From JBBQDZ01 sp038320185 (GTDB taxonomy: Bacteria > Actinomycetota > Thermoleophilia > Gaiellales > Gaiellaceae): DNA of 9,873 nt. Shown one piece after another: positions 1 to 4,857 of the stretch; position 1 is the first letter of the stretch, and each line of letters opens with the position of its first letter. The DNA lies in assembly GCA_038320185.1 (NCBI GenBank), contig JBBQDZ010000084.1:1-9873 (forward strand), in the 5' to 3' direction. Position numbers and translations under genes: made by a program. Under the pieces are notes generated by a model, which searched no databases, was not told the origin of the DNA, and worked only from the letters and a program-made list of their open reading frames with translations.

Positions 1-48
1 TTCTTCAAGGTGATCACCCCGCCGGCGAGCCTCGTCTCGAAGGCCTAG
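1..48 (+). CDS. C-terminal tail of upstream gene, probably Liv substrate-binding protein (partial)
   Basis: Frame 1 reads FFKVITPPASLVSKA followed by a TAG stop at 46-48; everything upstream lies outside the window. Fifteen residues are too few to identify a family. It lies directly ahead of livH, livM, livG and livF on the same strand, where the periplasmic or lipid-anchored branched-chain amino acid binding protein (LivJ/LivK type) is usually encoded. That role is inferred from position only. A strong stem-loop follows the stop, which fits a highly expressed binding-protein gene set apart from its permease genes. Confidence 0.5.
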   Translation, partial: FFKVITPPASLVSKA

Positions 49-67
49 CGGGACGGAAATGGAACGA

Positions 68-99
68 GACCGGGGGAGGCCCGAGCGCCTCCCCCGGTC
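68..99 (+). terminator. Perfect 13-bp GC-rich stem-loop between the upstream gene and livH
   Basis: The arms GACCGGGGGAGGC (68-80) and GCCTCCCCCGGTC (87-99) are exact reverse complements around a six-base loop (CCGAGC). No T-run follows, so it is not a canonical intrinsic terminator. High-GC actinobacteria often use hairpins without a T-tract, and stem-loops after binding-protein genes commonly attenuate read-through or protect the upstream mRNA 3' end. It sits 20 bases after the upstream stop and inside the coding sequence if livH starts at the ATG at 59, which argues for a later livH start. The structure is seen; the function is inferred. Confidence 0.7.
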
Positions 100-115
100 G
101 AACGCCCACCCAACC

Positions 116-1177
116 GTGGCGACCGAGGCTCGAGCCCAACCCGCTCTTCCCTTGAGCCGCCGCGCGGTGCCGAGTCTCAGCGCGATCTTCGGGGCGCTGC
201 TCGTGGCGGCCGTCCTCGCCTGGCTTACCGTCAACGTCGTCAAGACGCCGGGCGACTTCCTGCACGTACTCCTGATCGGGGTCACGAACGGGTCGGTCTA
301 CGGACTCGTGGCGCTCGGCTACACGCTCGTGTACGGGATCCTCGAGCTGATCAACTTCGCACACGGCGACGTGTTCATGCTCGGCGGGATGATCTCGGCG
401 ACCTTCGCGACGGGCGTCTTCGGCCTCGGCGCCCACGAGCACGGCTACGTGCTCTGGCCGCTCGTTTTCGCCACCCTCGGGATCGCGATGGTGCTGTGCG
501 GCGCGATCAACGTCACGGTCGAGCGGATTGCCTACCGGCCGCTGCGGCACGCGCCACGCCTCGCGCCTCTGATCACGGCGATCGCGATGTCCTTCATCCT
601 GCAGAACGTCGCGCTGGCCTGGAAGGGGCCGAACTACGTCTCGCTCCCCTACATCCTGCCGCAGGGCGCGGTGTTCACGATCGGCGGTCTTCCCTATCGC
701 TGGGCGAGCCTGATCGTCGTCCTGATCACGGCCCCGGTGCTCGTCGCCCTTATCTACCTCGTCCAGCGGACGCGGCAGGGAAAGGCGATGCGGGCGACCG
801 CCCAGGATCGCGAGGCGGCGGCGATGCTCGGGATCAACGTCAACCGCACGATCTCCTTCACCTTCCTGATCGCCGGCGCGCTGGCCGGCGCAGCGGGCCT
901 CCTCTACTCCTTCTACTTCACGTCGGTCCGCTTCGACCAGGGCTTTCAGCTCGGCCTGATCGCCTTCACGGCGGCGGTCCTCGGTGGGATCGGCAATCTC
1001 CCCGGCGCCGTCCTCGGGGCTCTCCTGATCGGGCTGATCCAGGCCTTCAACGAGGGCCTCAGCTGGCACTCTCCGGGGGGCGACTGGACCCAGTCGATCG
1101 TGTTCTCGATCCTGATCCTGATCCTCGTCCTTCGCCCCGAGGGCCTCCTCGGCGAGCGCACTCCGGAAGGGGCGTAA
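116..1177 (+). CDS. livH: Branched-chain amino acid ABC transporter, inner-membrane permease LivH
   Basis: One of two membrane subunits of the high-affinity branched-chain/hydrophobic amino acid importer; it pairs with LivM and is driven by LivG and LivF. The protein is very hydrophobic, with about eight predicted membrane segments. It has the family motif GLVALGYTLVYGILELINFAHGD near the N-terminus and an EAA-like cytoplasmic loop (RATAQDREAAAMLGINVNRT, about nt 790-850) that docks on the ATPases. It ends RPEGLLGERTPEGA, typical of LivH. The start is uncertain. An in-frame ATG at 59 (372 aa) has only a weak GGGA upstream and would put the perfect hairpin at 68-99 inside the gene, so the GTG at 116 (353 aa) is preferred. 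TTG at 152 and GTG at 167 are also possible, and all keep every membrane segment. The stop codon touches the livM start. Confidence 0.93.
   Translation: MATEARAQPALPLSRRAVPSLSAIFGALLVAAVLAWLTVNVVKTPGDFLHVLLIGVTNGSVYGLVALGYTLVYGILELINFAHGDVFMLGGMISATFATGVFGLGAHEHGYVLWPLVFATLGIAMVLCGAINVTVERIAYRPLRHAPRLAPLITAIAMSFILQNVALAWKGPNYVSLPYILPQGAVFTIGGLPYRWASLIVVLITAPVLVALIYLVQRTRQGKAMRATAQDREAAAMLGINVNRTISFTFLIAGALAGAAGLLYSFYFTSVRFDQGFQLGLIAFTAAVLGGIGNLPGAVLGALLIGLIQAFNEGLSWHSPGGDWTQSIVFSILILILVLRPEGLLGERTPEGA
1165..1172 (+). promoter_or_regulatory. Ribosome binding site of livM
   Basis: GGAAGGGG lies in the last codons of livH, five bases before the GTG at 1178 that directly follows the livH TAA. 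It supports the GTG start of livM and translational coupling of the two permease genes. Confidence 0.7.
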
Positions 1178-2632
1178 GTGCTCTATCTGCGCGTGCGTCA
1201 GTGGCTCTCGCACGCGTGGTGGAACGCGCTCGGCCGGATGGGCTTCGAGCGCTCCCGCTGGGAGGCGTTTCCCGACACGACACGGCGCGCCGTCCGCGCG
1301 GCCATCGTCGCGCTGCTCCTGCTCCTCATCCTCGCTCCGATCTTCGGCTTCGACGCCTCGGCGCTGATTACCTTCGGCATCGTTTTCGCGCTCTATGTCC
1401 CGCCCTGGGAGCGGATTCCGTACGTGGGCCGGCTGCTCGTCCCGCTGGCGGTGATCGGTCTCACCGTCGCCTTCCCCTACTACTACGACAGGATGTTCAC
1501 GATCCCGATCTTCGGCGCCTTTCCCGACGTCCACACGGGCGTCGCGATGCTCGTCTTCGTGATGATGGCGCTAGGGCTCAACATCGTCGTCGGCTACGCG
1601 GGGCTGCTCGATCTCGGCTACGTCGCCTTCTACGCGATGGGCGCGTACACCTGCGCCTGGGTCGCCTCGCTGCAGTTCGCAGGAGCGAAGGCCGACGGGT
1701 CTCCGCAGCGCATCCTCCACTTCGGCGCCGTCGGCGTCGACTCGCAGCTCGGCGGCATCCACGTCTCGATCTGGATCCTGCTGCTCGCGGCCGGAATCTT
1801 CACCGCGATCATCGGCGTCGTGATCGGGTTGCCGACGTTGCGGCTCCGCGGCGATTACCTTGCGATCGTGACACTCGGGTTCGGCGAGATCATGCCCCAG
1901 ATCGCGCGCAATGGCGACAAGCTGTTCGGGACCGGGTTCAACCTGACGAACGGCCCGAACGGGATCACGCCGATCGACTCGCCCGGCTTCGGGAATGGCC
2001 TCTCGAGCTTGACGCACGGCGTTCTCCCGGCGAACTACATCGCCGACCCGAACAGCGACTACCTCTTCTTCTGGACCGCGATCGCGCTCGTCCTGATCAC
2101 GATCTTCTGCTCGTACCGTCTGCGCGACTCGCGGCTCGGGCGCGCCTGGATCGCGATCCGAGAAGACGAGACGGCCGCAGCGGCGATGGGGGTCCCGCTG
2201 ATGCGCACGAAGACCTGGGCCTACGCGACAGGCGCGTTCTTCGGCGGGATCGCCGGCGCCTACTACGCCGCCTTCAAGAGTGCGACCTTCCCACAGGATT
2301 TCTTCTTCAACATCTCCGTCTTCATTCTCTGCATGGTGATCCTCGGCGGCATGGGCAACATCTGGGGAGTGATGCTCGGCGCGGCGTTCCTCGCCTATCT
2401 CGACCAGGCAGGGCTCGCGAACACCGGTGCCTGGATCGGCGACCACCTGCACGCGCAGATCGACGTCCCGAAGTACGAGTTCGGGATCTTCGGGATCATC
2501 CTGCTCGTCGTGATGCTGTTCCGACCCGAGGGGTTGATCCCGAGTTCGAGACGCAAGCTCGAGTTCGAAGAGGGCGTGGCCGACCAGCCGCTCATCGACG
2601 TCCAGCACGGCGCGCATGGAGGAGGCGCTTAG
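1178..2632 (+). CDS. livM: Branched-chain amino acid ABC transporter, inner-membrane permease LivM
   Basis: Second membrane subunit of the Liv importer, 484 aa. The LivM core begins with GLNIVVGYAGLLDLGYVAFYAMGAY (about residues 133-157). It continues with the conserved LRLRGDYLAIVTLGFGEI segment and the EAA-like ATPase-docking loop (IREDETAAAAMGVPLMRTK), and ends FRPEGLIP before a charged tail. About 130 residues with several hydrophobic segments precede the core, so this is a long-form LivM; many family members are 300-430 aa. The GTG start directly follows the livH stop and has a good ribosome binding site. The TAG stop (2630-2632) is built from the TA target duplication plus the first base of the inserted element, but the coding sequence is intact because the empty site would also read TAG. 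Confidence 0.95.
   Translation: MLYLRVRQWLSHAWWNALGRMGFERSRWEAFPDTTRRAVRAAIVALLLLLILAPIFGFDASALITFGIVFALYVPPWERIPYVGRLLVPLAVIGLTVAFPYYYDRMFTIPIFGAFPDVHTGVAMLVFVMMALGLNIVVGYAGLLDLGYVAFYAMGAYTCAWVASLQFAGAKADGSPQRILHFGAVGVDSQLGGIHVSIWILLLAAGIFTAIIGVVIGLPTLRLRGDYLAIVTLGFGEIMPQIARNGDKLFGTGFNLTNGPNGITPIDSPGFGNGLSSLTHGVLPANYIADPNSDYLFFWTAIALVLITIFCSYRLRDSRLGRAWIAIREDETAAAAMGVPLMRTKTWAYATGAFFGGIAGAYYAAFKSATFPQDFFFNISVFILCMVILGGMGNIWGVMLGAAFLAYLDQAGLANTGAWIGDHLHAQIDVPKYEFGIFGIILLVVMLFRPEGLIPSSRRKLEFEEGVADQPLIDVQHGAHGGGA
2618..2625 (+). promoter_or_regulatory. Strong Shine-Dalgarno site, ancestral livG ribosome binding site
   Basis: GGAGGAGG lies near the 3' end of livM, six bases before the GTG at 2632. 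That GTG overlaps the livM stop as TAGTG. The spacing is ideal for initiation, yet the true livG coding sequence now begins 164 bases further on, because the MITE-like element lies between them. The site now serves the 54-codon ORF that crosses the element. Confidence 0.7.
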
Positions 2633-2671
2633 TGGATCGACCGGCAACGTCCACCGGTTTCTGGCCCGCGA
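2632..2671 (+). repeat. Left terminal inverted repeat of the MITE-like element
   Basis: The outer 19 bases (2632-2650) match the right end at 17 positions. A second conserved block (TTCTGG at 2659-2664, CGCGA at 2667-2671) matches the right arm at the same offset, separated by a variable stretch. Two-block ends of this kind could be a terminal cleavage site plus a subterminal transposase-binding site; that reading is inference. Confidence 0.72.
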
Positions 2672-2796
2672 TGAGACGGCGCCATGCCGCGTCCTCAGTC
2701 GCACCCATAGTCACGACTATGGGCACTCCCTGCGCCCTTGCCTGGCTTGCTGCTCGCGACCCAGAATTCCAGCAACGTTGCCGGCCGACCCACTAG
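2632..2796 (+). CDS. 54-codon ORF spanning the MITE-like element, possible relay peptide into livG
   Basis: This ORF starts at the GTG overlapping the livM stop, with the strong GGAGGAGG site six bases upstream. It reads across the entire element without a stop and ends at TAG 2794-2796, which overlaps the livG GTG at 2796. The peptide begins VDRPATSTGFW and ends QQRCRPTH; no domain is recognised. Its value may lie in translation rather than in the product: ribosomes loaded at the old livG site would be carried to the present livG start and could reinitiate there. Translation is unproven, and the ORF may be a by-product of the insertion. Confidence 0.35.
   Translation: MDRPATSTGFWPAMRRRHAASSVAPIVTTMGTPCALAWLAARDPEFQQRCRPTH
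2704..2723. repeat. 20-bp palindrome near the centre of the MITE-like element
   Basis: CCCATAGTC and GACTATGGG are perfect 9-bp inverted arms around AC. The palindrome's centre lies within about one base of the element's own midpoint, so it is most simply the tip of the element's long hairpin. A dimeric regulator site is an alternative, since palindromes of this size are typical operators, but no second copy was found in the window. Confidence 0.65.
2754..2793 (-). repeat. Right terminal inverted repeat of the MITE-like element
   Basis: Reverse complement partner of the left arm: the outer block is 2775-2793, and the inner blocks are CCAGAA (2761-2766) and TCGCG (2754-2758). The two arms differ at only two positions in the outer 19. 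The TA at 2794-2795 repeats the TA before the left arm, and the present livG GTG begins at the next base. Confidence 0.72.
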
Positions 2797-3578
2797 TGGC
2801 ACCTCGCGATCTCCTCGTCGTCCAGGGCCTGCGCAAGGAGTTTGGCGGGCTCGTCGCCGTGGACAGCGTCGACTTCGCCGTCCCGGAAGAATCGATCGTG
2901 AGCCTGATCGGGCCGAACGGAGCCGGCAAGACCACCTTCTTCAACATGCTCACGGGCATGTACAAGCCGACGGGCGGTCGGATCGTCTTCGACGACGCCG
3001 ACGTGACCGGCAAGCCCCCGCACGCGATCACGAAGCGCGGCATCGGCCGCACCTTCCAGAACATCCGGCTCTTCCGTGAGATGACCGCACTCGAGAACGT
3101 CCTCGTCGGGATGCACGCCCATCTGAAGGGCGGGCTTCTGCAGAGCATCCTCGGGACGCCGCGCATCCGGCGCGAGGAAAGGGAGGCCCACGAACGTGCC
3201 AGGGAGCTGCTCGTGTTCAGCGGCCTGCAAGGGCGCGACGACGCGATCGCGAGCAGCCTGCCCTACGGCGACCAGCGGCGGCTCGAGGTGGCGCGAGCGC
3301 TCGCGACGCGCCCGAAACTCCTGCTCCTCGACGAGCCGACCGCAGGCATGAACCCGCAGGAGACGGCCGCATTCACCGACTTCGTGGCGCGCCTCCGGCG
3401 CGAGGAGAGCCTGACGGTACTGCTGATCGAGCACGACATGCGCGTCGTCATGGGCGTCTCCGACCGTGTAACCGTGCTCGACTACGGCGAGAAGATCGCC
3501 GAGGGCACTCCTCAGGAGGTCCAGCGGAACCCGCGGGTGATCGAGGCCTATCTCGGGACGGCGGCAGTGGCGTCATGA
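2796..3578 (+). CDS. livG: Branched-chain amino acid ABC transporter, ATP-binding protein LivG
   Basis: Cytoplasmic ATPase of the Liv importer; it heterodimerises with LivF on LivH/LivM. From the GTG at 2796 it is 260 aa, the usual LivG length. Visible motifs are Walker A GPNGAGKTT (39-47), Q-loop Q88 in RTFQN, the LivG-type signature LPYGDQRRLEVARAL (from about 155), Walker B LLLLDE (175-180) and H-loop His213 in IEHD. The same frame is open back to an ATG at 2616, which would add 60 residues, but 55 of these come from the inserted element and are unlike LivG, so the later start is preferred. The GTG has no Shine-Dalgarno of its own. Initiation probably depends on coupling through the TAGTG overlap or on a start within the element. 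It overlaps livF by ATGA. Confidence 0.94.
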   Translation: MAPRDLLVVQGLRKEFGGLVAVDSVDFAVPEESIVSLIGPNGAGKTTFFNMLTGMYKPTGGRIVFDDADVTGKPPHAITKRGIGRTFQNIRLFREMTALENVLVGMHAHLKGGLLQSILGTPRIRREEREAHERARELLVFSGLQGRDDAIASSLPYGDQRRLEVARALATRPKLLLLDEPTAGMNPQETAAFTDFVARLRREESLTVLLIEHDMRVVMGVSDRVTVLDYGEKIAEGTPQEVQRNPRVIEAYLGTAAVAS

Positions 3579-4309
3579 GCACGGCGGGCCCAAACGGGAA
3601 GATCCTCGAGCTCGAAGACGTCCACACCTACTACGGGTCGATCCACGCGCTGAAAGGGATCTCGCTCGATGTCGGCGAGGGCGAGATCGTGACGCTGCTC
3701 GGCGCGAACGGCGCCGGCAAGTCGACGACGCTCCGCTCGATCAACGGCCTCAACCGGCCGAGGCGGGGGCGCATCCGCTTCCAGGGCGCGGACATCACCT
3801 CGACGCCGCCGCACACGATCGTCAAGCGCGGAATCGCCCAATCACCGGAAGGCCGGCGTCTCTTCCCGCGCATGTCCGTGCTCGAGAACCTGGAGATGGG
3901 CGCCTTCCAGCGCACCGACCGCGCCGAGATCAAGGACGATCTCGACCGGGTCTTCACGCTCTTCCCACGGCTCGCGGAGCGGCGTAACCAGAAGGCCGGG
4001 ACGATGTCCGGCGGCGAGCAGCAGATGTGCGCGATCGGGCGCGCCTTGATGGCGCGGCCGAAGCTCCTGATGCTCGACGAGCCCTCGATGGGCCTCGCGC
4101 CGATCTTTGTCGAGAAGATCTTCGAGATCGTCGTCGAGATCAACAAGCAGGGCACGCCGATCCTGCTCGTGGAGCAGAACGCGCTGATGGCGCTCGAGGT
4201 CGCCGAGCGCGGCTACGTGCTCGAAACCGGACGGATCGCCCTCGCAGACGACGCGAAGCGCCTGCGCCAGAACGAGCAGGTGCGCAAGACCTACCTCGGC
4301 GAGGAGTGA
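3575..4309 (+). CDS. livF: Branched-chain amino acid ABC transporter, ATP-binding protein LivF
   Basis: Second cytoplasmic ATPase of the Liv importer, 244 aa, a normal LivF length. Motifs are Walker A GANGAGKST (43-51), Q-loop Q89 in IAQSPEGRRLF, signature MSGGEQQM (144-151) and Walker B LLMLDE (164-169). The H-loop position holds Gln201 (VEQN) instead of His, which is normal for LivF, so the partner LivG supplies the canonical His. The ATG overlaps the livG stop as ATGA, so the two ATPases are translationally coupled. It is the last gene of the transporter operon and is followed by a GC-rich hairpin and a convergent gene. Confidence 0.95.
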   Translation: MSTAGPNGKILELEDVHTYYGSIHALKGISLDVGEGEIVTLLGANGAGKSTTLRSINGLNRPRRGRIRFQGADITSTPPHTIVKRGIAQSPEGRRLFPRMSVLENLEMGAFQRTDRAEIKDDLDRVFTLFPRLAERRNQKAGTMSGGEQQMCAIGRALMARPKLLMLDEPSMGLAPIFVEKIFEIVVEINKQGTPILLVEQNALMALEVAERGYVLETGRIALADDAKRLRQNEQVRKTYLGEE

Positions 4310-4336
4310 CCGCCGGCCGGCGCGCCCAGCCGGCGG
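4310..4336. terminator. GC-rich hairpin between convergent livF and the small secreted-protein gene
   Basis: CCGCCGGC (4310-4317) and GCCGGCGG (4329-4336) are perfect 8-bp inverted arms around an 11-base loop, starting right after the livF stop. The minus-strand gene ends 11 bases beyond, so the hairpin could serve both directions. It lacks a strong T-tract, so termination is inferred from position and structure. Confidence 0.55.
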
Positions 4337-4347
4337 CTTCGGGTGCC

Positions 4348-4803
4348 TCAGCCTCGAACCGAGGTGCTCGGGGCGAGCGTGGAGGCTCGCAGCACCCCGT
4401 AGAGGGCCGAGAAGGTGGTGATCGTCGGCGGCACCGGCTGGAGCCTCGTCACCTTCAGCAGCGTGCAGCTGTTGAGCGGATCCGCGATCGGCACCTGCGG
4501 ACCAAAGAACGTGTGCGCGATCGCGGGCTCCGCGAGCGCGATCTGATCGATCACCGCCCAGGTGCCCTGGAGCGCGTCCGCGACGATCGACGTGCTGCAC
4601 CCGGAGAAGACGAGGGCCGTCGCGGCGAGACCGCCGGCGTTGTCGACGTCCGTCTGGAGCTTCTTGATCAGCTTGTCCTGTTTGGTCGCCCGTGCCTGCA
4701 GGGCCTTGATCTCGGCTTGAAGCTGAGCGTTCGTCGGTGCGGCGGCAAGCGCCGACGGGGCCAGGGCTCCGGCGGCGAGGATGGCGGCTAGCGCCCGCTT
4801 CAT
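4348..4803 (-). CDS. Small secreted protein with coiled-coil segment, function unknown
   Basis: A 151-aa protein that is not recognised. It starts MKRALAAILAAGALAPSALA, a clear Sec signal peptide with likely cleavage after ALA near residue 20. A heptad-like helix follows (about residues 25-55, NAQLQAEIKALQ through KKLQTDVD), suggesting oligomerisation or envelope attachment. The remaining hundred residues form a small mixed domain with cysteines in FSGCST and NSCTLL, which could pair outside the cell. The start is supported by the strong site AAGGGGGAA upstream. It is the last gene of the minus-strand group, 54 bases after the LarA-like gene. Weak similarity to coiled-coil lipoproteins cannot be excluded, but no lipobox is seen. 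Confidence 0.75.
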   Translation of the reverse strand: MKRALAAILAAGALAPSALAAAPTNAQLQAEIKALQARATKQDKLIKKLQTDVDNAGGLAATALVFSGCSTSIVADALQGTWAVIDQIALAEPAIAHTFFGPQVPIADPLNSCTLLKVTRLQPVPPTITTFSALYGVLRASTLAPSTSVRG

Positions 4804-4806
4804 CTG

Positions 4807-4815
4807 TTCCCCCTT
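4807..4815 (-). promoter_or_regulatory. Ribosome binding site of the small secreted-protein gene
   Basis: Read on the minus strand, AAGGGGGAA precedes the ATG (4803-4801) by three bases from its 3' edge, with the GGGGG core six bases away. It fixes the start, and so the signal peptide, of this gene. Confidence 0.6.
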
Positions 4816-4857
4816 GTTGGGACGGTGTCGCGTCGTGCTTCCCGATCCGCGCCCGTC

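Larger units (their letters stand above)
2630..2795. mobile_element. MITE-like element (162 bp) flanked by TA duplication, Tc1/mariner-IS630 style
   Basis: The element proper is 2632-2793, bounded on each side by the dinucleotide TA (2630-2631 and 2794-2795). Its ends are inverted repeats: GTGGATCGACCGGCAACGT on the left against GTGGGTCGGCCGGCAACGT read from the right, 17 of 19 identical. Matching continues inward without a gap (TTCTGG, then CGCGA at the same offset). The middle is a 20-bp palindrome, so the whole element is roughly one long hairpin. It carries no transposase. TA duplication, short length and palindromic structure are known from Correia elements of Neisseria and RUP of pneumococcus, which are moved in trans by IS630-type transposases. 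Excision in silico restores a canonical livM-livG junction, the strongest sign that this is an insertion. The family assignment is inference. Confidence 0.75.

Noticed and set aside
1105..1130. Short repeated CTGATC units in livH
   Set aside because: They encode a run of Ile/Leu in a membrane helix using the preferred codons of this genome; no sign of a functional repeat.
14..1534. 506-aa open frame on the minus strand opposite livH and livM
   Set aside because: Highly charged Arg/Asp/Glu-rich translation with no domain; a shadow of GC-rich coding on the plus strand.
496..2631. Long plus-strand open frame overlapping livH and livM in another frame
   Set aside because: Arg/Pro/Asp-rich shadow of two well-supported permease genes. 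Only its last 54 codons, after the GTG at 2632, are of interest and are listed separately.
3575..4309. Gln in place of the H-loop His in LivF
   Set aside because: VEQN is the normal sequence in LivF proteins, so it is not a sign of inactivation.
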